Source: Sphingobacterium sp. xlx-96 (GTDB taxonomy: Bacteria > Bacteroidota > Bacteroidia > Sphingobacteriales > Sphingobacteriaceae). Taken from it: a stretch of DNA of 64,000 nucleotides. The translations under genes were made by a program, and so were the position numbers. Each line of letters begins with the position of its first letter. Position 1 is the first letter of the stretch. The stretch is taken from NCBI RefSeq assembly GCF_011007365.1, contig NZ_WFKM01000002.1, positions 1-64,000 of the forward strand. Reading direction: 5' to 3'. The notes under the pieces were generated by a model that saw only the letters and a list, made by a program, of their open reading frames with translations, was not told the origin of the DNA and did not search any database. This document shows, piece by piece, positions 16,889-25,650 of the stretch.

Positions 16889-16915
16889 CTGCCTCTTGTA
16901 TCAAGCTCGAGGCAG
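16889..16915 (-). other. leader hairpin 1, spanning the end of the Arg-rich leader ORF
   Basis: Stem CTGCCTC with GAGGCAG (7 bp), with an inner CTTG/CAAG alternative. On the minus strand its 5' arm holds the last codons (Leu31 to Arg33) of the leader ORF and the stop codon is in the loop, so a stalled or terminating ribosome would open it. Confidence 0.55.
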
Positions 16916-17005
16916 AATAGGTCGTCGGAATCGGAGAATTGGACAGTTTAATGTAATACGTCCGGTCATAACCATAACAACAAACTTTTTGAAAGTTTGT
17001 TCCAT
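16901..17005 (-). CDS. Arg-rich leader peptide of the arginine biosynthesis genes
   Basis: A 34-codon ORF starting at ATG 17005 and ending in TGA at 16903-16901. Its second half reads MTGRITLNCPILRFRRPI followed by LPRA: five arginines in the last 19 residues, four of them CGA codons, including a pair R27-R28. Inner ATGs at 16975 and 16969 could also start it. It lies 120 bp upstream of the GNAT gene and downstream of a predicted promoter (17072-17079), and its end overlaps hairpin 1. That layout is the classic one of an amino-acid-responsive leader in which slow decoding of Arg codons changes RNA folding. A small hairpin (16980-17000) covers its first codons. No canonical terminator is seen after it, so translational attenuation is as likely as transcriptional. 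Confidence 0.55.
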   Translation of the reverse strand: MEQTFKKFVVMVMTGRITLNCPILRFRRPILPRA

Positions 17006-17071
17006 GCTATTTATATGCCCTTTTTTATTATACATTTAAACTCTTGTGTTTATTTCTTATATCTGACCCTG

Positions 17072-17079
17072 CAAAAGTA
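17072..17079 (-). promoter_or_regulatory. -7 box of the arginine gene leader
   Basis: Minus-strand TACTTTTG matches TAnnTTTG. Transcription would start near 17068, giving about 60 nt before the leader ORF and about 285 nt before the GNAT start. No clear -33 TTTG is seen. Confidence 0.5.
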
Positions 17080-17239
17080 AAGAATTATTTTTTTCTTTTA
17101 TGTAAGAAGATTGCAGTTTTTTTTTGAAAAACATCACTTTTAATTTCAATGACACAAAAACTATCAATAAGACTGCAAAATCCTTGAAATGTTTAAAATA
17201 CAAAACAAAAAAAATAAAAATCTAGATTTTGGGATTCTA

Positions 17240-17271
17240 TTTGACTTCTCTTTTCAAATAGCGTATTTTTG
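17240..17271 (+). promoter_or_regulatory. promoter of the 17294 gene
   Basis: TTTG (17240-17243), a 20-nt spacer and TATTTTTG (17264-17271) match the Bacteroidota housekeeping promoter fully. The start codon is 22 bp downstream of the box. Confidence 0.75.
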
Positions 17272-17293
17272 CACCTGAACATATTAATTAGCT

Positions 17294-17545
17294 ATGGTAG
17301 GCCCAAGTATCATTTTTTACATTTTATTTGCTGTTCCTTATATTTTCGTGATGTATTGGTTGGTTAAACAAGATAAACGCAAATACGCGTGGGGGCTCGC
17401 GATAGTGACCTTAATTGCAATTCTGGGCATTTACGTATCACAAAAAGCCAGTAAAAATGCAATCGAAAATTATAGACAACATCAAATTGATGCTAGAGAA
17501 CAAGAGTCTGAAAATGCAACAGATTCTTTAAAGAATAGAAAATAA
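17294..17545 (+). CDS. small two-helix membrane protein, unknown function
   Basis: Eighty-three residues: a first hydrophobic helix at about 4-24, a short basic loop (KQDKRKY), a second helix at about 32-49, then a polar, charged C-terminal tail. I do not recognise a family. It is a genuine gene judging by its own consensus promoter (17240-17271) and a terminator right after it (17568-17607). With positive charges in the short loop, that loop is probably cytoplasmic and both ends periplasmic or the reverse; the topology is a guess. Confidence 0.7.
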   Translation: MVGPSIIFYILFAVPYIFVMYWLVKQDKRKYAWGLAIVTLIAILGIYVSQKASKNAIENYRQHQIDAREQESENATDSLKNRK

Positions 17546-17567
17546 CAACTACTTTTCGATAAACTAG

Positions 17568-17607
17568 AACAGGAGTGCTGGATAAAATATCCCGCACTCC
17601 TGTTTTT
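17568..17607. terminator. bidirectional terminator
   Basis: An 11-bp perfect stem AACAGGAGTGC (17568-17578) with GCACTCCTGTT (17594-17604), followed by TTTATTATT. It separates the small membrane gene from the convergent yceI gene. Confidence 0.85.
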
Positions 17608-17618
17608 ATTATTCTAAA

Positions 17619-18197
17619 TTATTTCTTTTCGGCGATAATCGAAATATCCAGCACAAAATGGTCTTCAATAGCCTTATCCCCTAAACTTGTGAATATGGAT
17701 CCAGAATTATACTGTATTCCATATTGAGTCCGATCCACTTTTACGCCAGATGCTTTTGCTTCTACCCTATTTTTATGGGTTAAAATCGTTGCCGGAAATG
17801 TTATGGCTTTTGTAATACCCTTGATCGTCATATTTCCAGTAATCATAGATTTACCATTTTCTGATTTAACATTCGTAATCACAAATTTAGCCGTAGGATA
17901 TTTCTCTACGTCAAAAAAATCTTCATTTTTCAAATGACTGATCAATCGACTTGAAGCGGTAGAAGAGGCTATTGTATTCGTACTCAAAACAAACTCCCCT
18001 GCAGTGAGTCTTTCTCCCTCGAGAATCATCTTGCCACTTTGTAGTGATATCGTACCTTCAGTATTTCCCCCAACAATCTTCTTACCCGCCCACTTTACCG
18101 TGGATTGGCCTACATTTACAACAAATTCATTCTTCTTTTGCGCTTGTACGGACAGACTAAACGCAACAAATAACAACATTAAAATATTGGCTTGCAT
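17619..18197 (-). CDS. YceI family periplasmic lipid-binding-type protein
   Basis: A 192-residue exported protein. After a signal peptide (cleavage likely after VQAQ) it shows the YceI lipocalin-like beta barrel: STVKWAGKKIVGGNTEGTI near the start, then HLKNEDFFDVEKYPTAKFVI and the MTIKGITKAITFP strand pair. YceI proteins bind polyisoprenoids or amphiphiles in the periplasm. It starts 21 bp after the S9 peptidase stop, so the two are probably cotranscribed. Confidence 0.92.
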   Translation of the reverse strand: MQANILMLLFVAFSLSVQAQKKNEFVVNVGQSTVKWAGKKIVGGNTEGTISLQSGKMILEGERLTAGEFVLSTNTIASSTASSRLISHLKNEDFFDVEKYPTAKFVITNVKSENGKSMITGNMTIKGITKAITFPATILTHKNRVEAKASGVKVDRTQYGIQYNSGSIFTSLGDKAIEDHFVLDISIIAEKK

Positions 18198-18218
18198 TTT
18201 TTTAATTTATCTAATTCA

Positions 18219-20375
18219 TCATTTACTAATACCTTCCAATTTTAAGATAAACGCATATTCAAGCGCCTGGTCTTTTAAGTAATCAAATCGTCCTGAAGCG
18301 CCCCCATGTCCAAAATCCATATCAGTCTTCAGTAAAATAACACTATTTCCTGTATGAGTTGTGCGCAAACGAGCCACCCACTTTGCAGGTTCAAAATACT
18401 GAACTTGGCTATCATGCAATCCAGTTGTTACTAAGAGGTTAGGATAGGCTTTCTCTTCGATATTTTCATAAGGCGAATAAGACTTCATGTAATCGTATGC
18501 CTCTTTATTATTAGGATTCCCCCATTCGTCATACTCATTAGTTGTCAATGGTATCGTCTCATCTAGCATTGTGGTAACAACATCGACAAAAGGGACCGCT
18601 GCGATTACACCGTTCCATAAGTCAGGAGCCATATTAACTACTGCTCCCATCAATAAACCGCCAGCACTTCCTCCTTCAGCATAGAGATGTCCCTTACTGG
18701 TATATTTTTGATTAACCAGATACCTTCCGCAGTCGATAAAGTCCGTAAAAGTATTTTTCTTCTTCATCAGTTTGCCATCCTCATACCATTGTCTTCCCAT
18801 TTCTTCTCCACCGCGAATATGGGCTATGGCATAAATAAAACCTCGATCGAGGAGAGATAATCTCGTACTACTGAATGTAGGATCCATAGATGCTCCGTAC
18901 GATCCATAAGCATACAAATAAAGTGGAGCTGATCCATCTTTATTTGTTCCCTTTTTATACACCAGGGATATCGGGACAAGTACGCCGTCCGTGGCTGGAG
19001 CAAAGGCACGTTCTGTAATGTAATCATCTACATTATATCCTCCCAATACCTCTTGTTGTTTCAGAAGTATTCTTTCCTTGGTAAGCATGTTATAATCGAA
19101 GGTAGATAAAGGCGTAACTTAAGACGTGTATCCATAACGTACGACATCGCTGCTATACTCAACATTGATACTTGGATAAACAGTATAGGCTGCTTCACCA
19201 AAATCTAATGCATGATCCTTATTCGTTTTTAGATCCCGTATCGTTAAGTTTGTGAGTCCGTTTTTCCGTGTTGAAATCACCAAAAAGTTTTTAAACTCGT
19301 CCAACCCCTCTATGAGCACATCCGATCTATGTGGTATATATTCTTTCCAGTTTTCCTTTGTCGTCTTATCCAATGGGCAGGATACGACTTTAAAATTTTG
19401 TGCTCCAGCATTGGTCGTTACCAAAAACCTATCTTCCAATGCTGTAACCGAGTATAAGACATCCTTTTGTCTCTCTTGAAATACCCGGAAAGCACCAGTA
19501 GGTTCATCTGCTGACAAGTACCTGACTTCAGTACTCAAAGTCCCTTGAGATTGTATAAAGATATACCGTCCATTCTTTGATTTATTAACCCAAATATAAT
19601 TTGTATTATCCCTTTCCTGATATACCTCCGCATCCAGTTCACTACTGGTCCCCAATGAATGTCGTTTGATCTTTTCAGACAAAAGCGTTATAGGATGAAT
19701 CTTTGTATAAAATATTGTTTTATTATCGGATGCCCAGACAGCACTACCGGTCGTATTAGAAATCCTATCCGTAAGCAACTCACCTGTTTCTAGATTTTTA
19801 ATATGAATTACATATTCCCTTCTAGAAACAGTATCTACTCCATAAGCCAAAAACTTGTTATCAGGGCTTACAGCTAGTCCCGAAACGGCATAATAAGCCA
19901 TTCCTTTTGCCATCTCATCGACATCCAACAAGACTTCCTCTTTACCGTCAAGTCCACCTTTTTTTCGACAAAACTTATAGTATTGTCTCCCCTCCTCTGT
20001 GCGTCGGTAATAATAATAACCATTCTCCAAGTAAGGTACAGATTCGTCTTTCTCTTTAATTCTGGACTTCATCTCGTTGAATAACTTCTCTTGTAATGGT
20101 TCCGTACTTTTCAACATGAGGGCTGTATAATCGTTCTCTTGTTTTAAATACTTAATAACCGCAGATGAGTCTGCTCCTTTTTTGAAATAGTCATTCAACC
20201 AATAATAGTTATCAACCACGGTGTCTCCGTGCACAACTCTAGTATAAGGTTTTATTTCTGCTACAGGAGCTTGAATATCGGGCCAAGTTACTGTACTAAC
20301 GGTATCTGCTTGTGGGGCACAAGATGCTGCTGCCATACTTAATATTATTATGTAATTATTTATTTTTCTCACCAT
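18219..20375 (-). pseudogene. S9 prolyl-oligopeptidase family lipoprotein, broken by an in-frame TAA
   Basis: Together the span would encode a 717-residue-class S9 peptidase like oligopeptidase B. The first part (20375-19119) gives a lipoprotein signal (SMAAASC lipobox) and the beta-propeller domain. The second (from ATG 19088) gives the alpha/beta-hydrolase domain with the nucleophile in GGSAGGLLMG, an Asp in TGLHDSQVQYFEP and the His in DFGHGGASGRFDY. Both parts are in the same frame and separated only by a TAA at 19119-19121; reading through it gives a continuous family-like sequence. So one base substitution, for example TTA to TAA, explains the break. It could be a true pseudogene, a readthrough gene or a sequencing error. 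All catalytic residues survive, so decay is recent at most. yceI follows in the same direction. Confidence 0.85.
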
Positions 20376-20487
20376 AGACCTATGTTATAATTGACGAATA
20401 GAATTTAAAAATACAAAAACTCTGCAATTATTAAGTTACAATACTTATTTTACATAGATTTAACTATTTTGACACAGCTCCTAGCAT

Positions 20488-20495
20488 TATATTTG
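20488..20495 (+). promoter_or_regulatory. -7 box of the subtilase gene
   Basis: TATATTTG fits TAnnTTTG. A TTTTGACA stretch 16-20 nt upstream (20467-20474) could be the -33 element, though the spacing is short. The ATG is at 20518. Confidence 0.5.
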
Positions 20496-20517
20496 CAATT
20501 GAAACAAAAAACAAACT

Positions 20518-22143
20518 ATGCATAAGACAAAATTATTCATTGCCCTGTTGGGTATTAGTATACTTCCTTATTCTGGATTCTCTCAGGACAAGAAGGATAA
20601 GGCCCCCGCAAACTGGTACAATCTAGATTACAAGACTGACGGCATTTTTGGCATCAGTACCGAAAGAGCTTATGAATTATTAAAAGGGCAAAAATCTACA
20701 CCGGTGATTGTTGCTGTAATCGATGGCGGTGTAGATGTAAAACATGAAGATCTTAAGGAAGTATTATGGATCAATAAAAAAGACGCCAATACAAATGGCA
20801 AAGACGATGATGGAAATGGATATATTGATGACAAATACGGCTGGAATTTTATAGGAAATGCCAATGGTGAGAATGTGAACTATGACAACCTAGAAGTTAC
20901 TCGTCTAATTCGCAAATTTGAACCAAAGTACATATCAATCCTTCCAAGCACGCGTCTTTCTGAAGCTGAAAGAAGAGAGTTTGTTGCCTACCAAAAAATG
21001 ATCTCGGATTATACCAGTAAAATGGACGAAGCTCAATTCGGCGATTTAAACTATGGCCGACTTAAACAAAGTATTGACAAAGTCATTGCTAAAATCGGGA
21101 AAGAACCTAAGGATATTACAAAAGAAGATTTAGACAACTTCAAGACAGAAAATGATCAGCAAAAACTCGCTATTCGTATCGCCAAAAAAGAGGTAGAAGG
21201 AGCTGGTTTCGAAAAATTCTATAAAGATATTGAAGAAGCTACTGATTACTTTGGCGCTCAAGTCAAATATCACTTGAATAAAGACTATGATTCAAGATCC
21301 ATTATTGGTGACAATTACAATGATGCAACAGAACGCAATTACGGCAATCCAGATGTAAAAGGCCCGGATGCAGAACACGGCACCCACGTAGCTGGAATCA
21401 TAGGAGCCAAAAGGAACAATAATATTGGTATCAACGGTGTTGCAGATAATGTAGAAATTATGTCTATTCGCGTCGTACCTAATGGGGATGAAAGAGATAA
21501 GGATGTTGCAAATGGAATTCGCTACGCTGTCGATAATGGCGCTAGAATCATAAACATGAGCTTTGGTAAAGGATACTATTACAATAAGAAAACAGTAGAT
21601 GATGCTATTCGCTATGCTATGGAAAAGGATGTACTATTGGTTCATGCGGCAGGAAACGACGGAAAAAATATTGATATCACACCAAACTATCCGAACAAAT
21701 ACTATACAGATAGCCTTAATGCGATAACTGGAGAAGCTAAGGGATGGATTACTGTCGGTGCCACCTCATGGAAAATGGATAGCGATCTTCTGGCAGACTT
21801 TTCGAATTACGGATATAAATCCGTTGACGTATTCGCTCCTGGTGTAGCTATAAACTCAACAATGCCAGAGAATCAATACAAAGAACAACAAGGTACAAGT
21901 ATGGCAGCCCCTGTTGTATCTGGACTCGCTGCTATCCTTCGATCCTACTACCCACAATTAAGTGCTGAAGAGGTTAAAGATGTAATTCTCAAATCTGTTA
22001 CGAAGGTGGATCAAAAGGTGAAGGTAAAACAAGACGGATCCAGTAAAAAGGTATATCTAGACGAAATATCTGTAAGTGGAGGAATAGTAAATGCATATAA
22101 TGCTGTTGTAGAAGCAAATAAGAAAATTTCTAGCAAAAAGTAA
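20518..22143 (+). CDS. secreted subtilisin-like serine peptidase (S8)
   Basis: A 541-residue exported protease. A signal peptide (1-22, ending GFSQ) precedes the subtilase domain. The catalytic triad is visible: Asp in VIAVIDGGVDVKHEDL (here VAVIDGGVDVKH), His in AEHGTHVAGIIGA, Ser in GTSMAAPVVSGLAAIL. Between the Asp and His lies an insert of about 190 mainly charged, helical residues (about 110-270), which is long for the family but common in Bacteroidota subtilases. No T9SS sorting domain follows, so it is likely periplasmic. It has its own promoter and stands alone. Confidence 0.93.
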   Translation: MHKTKLFIALLGISILPYSGFSQDKKDKAPANWYNLDYKTDGIFGISTERAYELLKGQKSTPVIVAVIDGGVDVKHEDLKEVLWINKKDANTNGKDDDGNGYIDDKYGWNFIGNANGENVNYDNLEVTRLIRKFEPKYISILPSTRLSEAERREFVAYQKMISDYTSKMDEAQFGDLNYGRLKQSIDKVIAKIGKEPKDITKEDLDNFKTENDQQKLAIRIAKKEVEGAGFEKFYKDIEEATDYFGAQVKYHLNKDYDSRSIIGDNYNDATERNYGNPDVKGPDAEHGTHVAGIIGAKRNNNIGINGVADNVEIMSIRVVPNGDERDKDVANGIRYAVDNGARIINMSFGKGYYYNKKTVDDAIRYAMEKDVLLVHAAGNDGKNIDITPNYPNKYYTDSLNAITGEAKGWITVGATSWKMDSDLLADFSNYGYKSVDVFAPGVAINSTMPENQYKEQQGTSMAAPVVSGLAAILRSYYPQLSAEEVKDVILKSVTKVDQKVKVKQDGSSKKVYLDEISVSGGIVNAYNAVVEANKKISSKK

Positions 22144-22217
22144 AAAAATGTTAAATTTTCTATAATAATAATTCCTATTTTGCGTTTTACTACTAAACAA
22201 CAATAAATAAGACGCTT

Positions 22218-22403
22218 ATGGTTGAAAATTCTACTACAATTTATGAAGAAGCTTACAACAGCGATTTAAAGGAAGTGATAACTGAAGCAGAAGTAAATTT
22301 CGAGACAAAGATTAAAAATGGTATCCAAAGTCTAGCAAAAGAACCTTCTCAAAATGTTATAGACAACATTCTCGCCTACTCAAAAACCTTTGTAAGCAAG
22401 TAA
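22218..22403 (+). CDS. small acidic protein, unknown function
   Basis: Sixty-one residues, predicted helical and acidic at first, with no signal peptide or membrane segment. I do not recognise a family. Evidence that it is real: a purine/AT-rich leader with a near-consensus TATTTTG at about 22173-22179, and a strong terminator starting immediately after the stop. Function unknown. Confidence 0.6.
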   Translation: MVENSTTIYEEAYNSDLKEVITEAEVNFETKIKNGIQSLAKEPSQNVIDNILAYSKTFVSK

Positions 22404-22405
22404 AT

Positions 22406-22440
22406 AACAAAGTCTCTAAAAGTTTAGAGACTTTGTTGTT
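22406..22440 (+). terminator. intrinsic terminator after the 61-residue gene
   Basis: Fifteen-bp perfect inverted repeat AACAAAGTCTCTAAA (22406-22420) with TTTAGAGACTTTGTT (22423-22437), followed by a T-rich tract. Confidence 0.85.
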
Positions 22441-22463
22441 TCTACAGTATCCGGCAAAATGAG

Positions 22464-22471
22464 TATCTTTG
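22464..22471 (+). promoter_or_regulatory. -7 box directly before nth
   Basis: TATCTTTG fits TAnnTTTG and ends 3 nt before the nth ATG (22475), so transcription would start at or within a base or two of the start codon, giving a leaderless message. Confidence 0.5.
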
Positions 22472-22474
22472 TTT

Positions 22475-23149
22475 ATGTTAAAAAAAGACCGCTATAAAGC
22501 CTTTGTAGAATATTTTTCAACACACAATCCAGATGCTCAAACGGAACTTCACTATGGAAACCCCTATGAACTTTTGGTAGCCGTGATTTTATCCGCTCAA
22601 TGTACCGATAAAAGAATCAATCAAGTCACTCCAGCCCTTTTTAATCGCTTTCCAGATCCAGAGTCTCTAGCCGCTAGTAGTCAGGATGAGGTATTTAGTT
22701 ATATTAGATCTGTAAGCTATCCAAATAATAAAGCGAAACACCTAGTAGGTATGGCTCAAAAGTTGTTAGTTGATTTTAAGGGTATTGTCCCTGAAAAAGT
22801 AGAAGATCTAGTAAAGCTACCGGGAGTAGGTCGTAAGACGGCTAATGTAATATCATCGGTTGTCTATAACAATCCTTCTATGGCCGTTGACACCCATGTG
22901 TTTCGAGTCAGCAACAGACTCGGTTTGACCAGCAATGCTACAACCCCTTTGGCCGTTGAGAAACAGCTAGTTAAATATCTACCTCAGGAGACAATAGCAA
23001 TAGCACACCACTGGCTTATTCTACACGGCCGATATATTTGTCTTGCAAGAACGCCAAAATGCGAGCAATGCCCTATCACCTACTTTTGCAAATACTTTGA
23101 AAAAACGAAAAAAGCAAAACCTATTGATAAAAAAACAATGAATCTATAA
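22475..23149 (+). CDS. nth: endonuclease III
   Basis: Bifunctional DNA glycosylase/AP lyase removing oxidised pyrimidines in base excision repair. From ATG 22475 it is 224 residues. The helix-hairpin-helix LPGVGRKTANVI supplies the catalytic Lys, AVDTHVFRVSNRLGL the catalytic Asp, and the C-terminal CLARTPKCEQCPITYFC binds a 4Fe-4S cluster (C-x6-C-x2-C-x5-C). I reject the TTG at 22469 because it lies in the promoter box and the ATG matches the family N-terminus. recA follows after 95 bp with its own promoter. Confidence 0.95.
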   Translation: MLKKDRYKAFVEYFSTHNPDAQTELHYGNPYELLVAVILSAQCTDKRINQVTPALFNRFPDPESLAASSQDEVFSYIRSVSYPNNKAKHLVGMAQKLLVDFKGIVPEKVEDLVKLPGVGRKTANVISSVVYNNPSMAVDTHVFRVSNRLGLTSNATTPLAVEKQLVKYLPQETIAIAHHWLILHGRYICLARTPKCEQCPITYFCKYFEKTKKAKPIDKKTMNL

Positions 23150-23193
23150 AATATTAACACGAATAGCGACAAACTAATTATTTTAGCAAAAAA

Positions 23194-23225
23194 ATTGCAT
23201 TTAAAAAATAAAGGTTATATATTTG
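23194..23225 (+). promoter_or_regulatory. recA promoter
   Basis: ATTG (23194-23197), 20-nt spacer, TATATTTG (23218-23225). The start codon is 20 bp downstream. I see no LexA-like palindrome over it. Confidence 0.65.
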
Positions 23226-23244
23226 ACATAACAATACTAAAAAC

Positions 23245-24267
23245 ATGAGCAACGCAGACAAACTAAAAGCACTACAGCTTACCTTAGATAAGTTAGAAAA
23301 ATCTTACGGAAAAGGTACTATCATGAAATTAGGCGATTCAGCAGTTGAACCCATCGAAGCTATTTCTACAGGTTCATTGGGCCTAGATATTGCCTTAGGT
23401 ATTGGAGGGGTTCCCAAAGGTCGTATTATCGAAATATATGGTCCTGAATCTTCCGGAAAAACAACTTTGGCCACACACATTGTAGCAGAAGCACAGAAAA
23501 AAGGAGGAATCGCAGCAATAATCGATGCGGAGCATGCATTTGATAAATATTACGCACAAAAGTTAGGCGTCGATGTAGAGAACCTTTTAATCTCTCAACC
23601 AGACAATGGTGAACAGGCGCTAGAAATTGCAGACAACCTTATACGCTCTGGAGCTATAGATGTAATCGTGATTGACTCTGTTGCAGCCTTAGTACCTAAA
23701 GGAGAGATAGAAGGTGAAATGGGAGAATCTAAGATGGGACTTCAAGCTCGCCTCATGTCTCAAGCATTGCGTAAGCTTACAGGTACTATTTCTAAAACAA
23801 ACTGTTGTTGTATTTTTATTAACCAATTACGCGAAAAAATTGGCGTAATGTTTGGTAATCCAGAGACAACAACAGGGGGTAATGCACTAAAATTCTATGC
23901 ATCAGTCCGTTTAGACATCCGCCGCACATCTCAAATTAAAGATTCGGATGAAGTATCAGGAAACAGAGTAAAAGTAAAAATTGTTAAAAATAAAGTAGCT
24001 CCTCCTTTCCGTATCGCAGAGTTTGATATTATGTTTGGAGAAGGAATTTCCAAAGTAGGAGAGATTATCGACTTGGGTGTCGAATATAACATTATAAAAA
24101 AATCAGGTTCTTGGTTTAGCTACGGTGACACTAAGTTAGGACAAGGTCGTGATGCTGTTAAGAACCTTTTATTCGATAATCCAGATTTAATGGACGAGCT
24201 TGAGTCAAAAATAAGAGCAGAAGTAACAGGTGAGACTGTAGATCAATCAGCCTTATTAGAAGAATAA
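23245..24267 (+). CDS. recA: recombinase RecA
   Basis: DNA-dependent ATPase for homologous recombination and repair. At 340 residues it has the Walker [16 protein letters not shown], Walker [14 protein letters not shown], the L1/L2 loop regions around [22 protein letters not shown] and [31 protein letters not shown], and an acidic C-terminus. The CCC before IFINQLR is usual for this phylum. Its own promoter and terminator frame it. Confidence 0.98.
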   Translation: MSNADKLKALQLTLDKLEKSYGKGTIMKLGDSAVEPIEAISTGSLGLDIALGIGGVPKGRIIEIYGPESSGKTTLATHIVAEAQKKGGIAAIIDAEHAFDKYYAQKLGVDVENLLISQPDNGEQALEIADNLIRSGAIDVIVIDSVAALVPKGEIEGEMGESKMGLQARLMSQALRKLTGTISKTNCCCIFINQLREKIGVMFGNPETTTGGNALKFYASVRLDIRRTSQIKDSDEVSGNRVKVKIVKNKVAPPFRIAEFDIMFGEGISKVGEIIDLGVEYNIIKKSGSWFSYGDTKLGQGRDAVKNLLFDNPDLMDELESKIRAEVTGETVDQSALLEE

Positions 24268-24290
24268 TATCACTTACTTAAATAAGAGAT

Positions 24291-24320
24291 AAAAGGGAGC
24301 GTTTAAGTAAGCTCCCTTTT
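24291..24320 (+). terminator. recA terminator
   Basis: AAAAGGGAGC (24291-24300) pairs with GCTCCCTTTT (24311-24320) across a 10-nt loop. Confidence 0.85.
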
Positions 24321-24405
24321 CTATTTGTTAACTGCAACAACTCTATTACTTATGCAAAAATCCTCCTATTTTATGTACTTTAGCTAGGAACAACCTTAAC
24401 TTATT

Positions 24406-25587
24406 ATGGCAATTGATAGAAGATTTTTCCTAAAGACTGTCGGAGCTATTGGTCTTAGCACAACAATTAAGACGACTTCTGCGTATACGGAAAATCAACA
24501 AAAGAATGATTTTTCATTATCCTGTCCTCCCTATCTTCAAAACTTTGATTCCGAAAATGTCACAATCTGTGCATTTTTTAACAAACCTTGCTTGGCCTGG
24601 GTCGAGCTCTTGGATGATAATGGCAATTCTTATAGCTCCATTTATCAGACAGAAGATGGCATGCGCAACGCAAATACAGACTTCTTTAAATTTAAAGTCC
24701 CTCATTTAGGCAAAGATTTCAAATATCGTATAGTTGCAAAAGAGATTATCAAATTTGACCCTTATAAAATTGAATATGGCAAAGAGATCGGGACGCAAGC
24801 GATAACAACCAAGCTACCTTTCGCAAAAGAAGACGTTCACGTACTCATATTAAACGACATCCATGAGGATGTAAAAAGTTATAAATTACTTTTTGATCGA
24901 AGCACTTTACCAAGAAAGGACGCTATCTTATTAAATGGAGACTTATTCCATTATGTCACTCGATCCCAAGAACTAGTTAGTAAACTATTTCAACCCATGA
25001 ATGACCTTTCTTCATCGCAGACCCCCTTTGTAATGATCAGAGGGAATCACGAAACAAGAGGCTCATTCGCAAGGGATTATAAAAGATATTTCGATTACCC
25101 AAACAACAAGTTTTACCAGGCATTCTTATTGGGACCTGTCTTTTGGATTCTCTTAGACGGAGGAGAAGATAAACCAGACAATCATGAGGTATATGCGAAC
25201 ACCGTTGATTATGATACGTATCGGCTCGAACAGAAAGAATGGTTAGCTAAAGTTCTAACATCAAAAGAAAGAAAAAAAGCCAAACATACTCTGGTCCTAA
25301 ATCATATTCCATTCTTCCATTCCGATGATTGGCATGGCACACTACATAATAGAGAATGTTTTCATGATCTCTTGCAGAAACATAATGTGGACGCATTGAT
25401 TTCCGGCCACACACATAAATTTGGATTTTACCCTGCGAATACAGATCACAATTATCCAGTTATTATAGGTGGTGGCCCAAAACAAGGTCAACGTACGCTT
25501 ATTGAAGTATCCGCATCAGGAAAAAAACTAGATGTGAAATTAAAGAAGGAAACTGGAGAACTCATTAATAGCTTCTCAAAAGCTTAA
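24406..25587 (+). CDS. Tat-exported calcineurin-like metallophosphatase
   Basis: A 393-residue phosphoesterase. The N-terminus DRRFFLKTVGAIGLSTTIKTTSA is a twin-arginine-type signal, implying folded export with metals bound. A fibronectin-like N-terminal domain (about 30-140) is followed by the dinuclear metal phosphatase fold: NDIHED, NGDLFHY, RGNHETRG, LVLNHIPFFH and SGHTHKFGF are the five metal/catalytic motifs. Substrate cannot be told; relatives include purple-acid-phosphatase-like proteins. It stands alone between the recA terminator and a bidirectional terminator (25601-25630). Confidence 0.88.
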   Translation: MAIDRRFFLKTVGAIGLSTTIKTTSAYTENQQKNDFSLSCPPYLQNFDSENVTICAFFNKPCLAWVELLDDNGNSYSSIYQTEDGMRNANTDFFKFKVPHLGKDFKYRIVAKEIIKFDPYKIEYGKEIGTQAITTKLPFAKEDVHVLILNDIHEDVKSYKLLFDRSTLPRKDAILLNGDLFHYVTRSQELVSKLFQPMNDLSSSQTPFVMIRGNHETRGSFARDYKRYFDYPNNKFYQAFLLGPVFWILLDGGEDKPDNHEVYANTVDYDTYRLEQKEWLAKVLTSKERKKAKHTLVLNHIPFFHSDDWHGTLHNRECFHDLLQKHNVDALISGHTHKFGFYPANTDHNYPVIIGGGPKQGQRTLIEVSASGKKLDVKLKKETGELINSFSKA

Positions 25588-25600
25588 AGTAATGATTAAA

Positions 25601-25630
25601 AAAAGGCACAATCTGACGATTGTGCCTTTT
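25601..25630. terminator. bidirectional terminator
   Basis: Thirteen-bp perfect stem AAAAGGCACAATC (25601-25613) with GATTGTGCCTTTT (25618-25630), loop of four. It serves the phosphatase gene and the convergent pruA. Confidence 0.9.
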
Positions 25631-25650
25631 CTACTAAAACTATCTTGATT

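Noticed and set aside
23794..23830. Three consecutive Cys in RecA before IFINQLR
   Set aside because: From memory this is usual in Bacteroidota RecA and is not a sign of unusual function.
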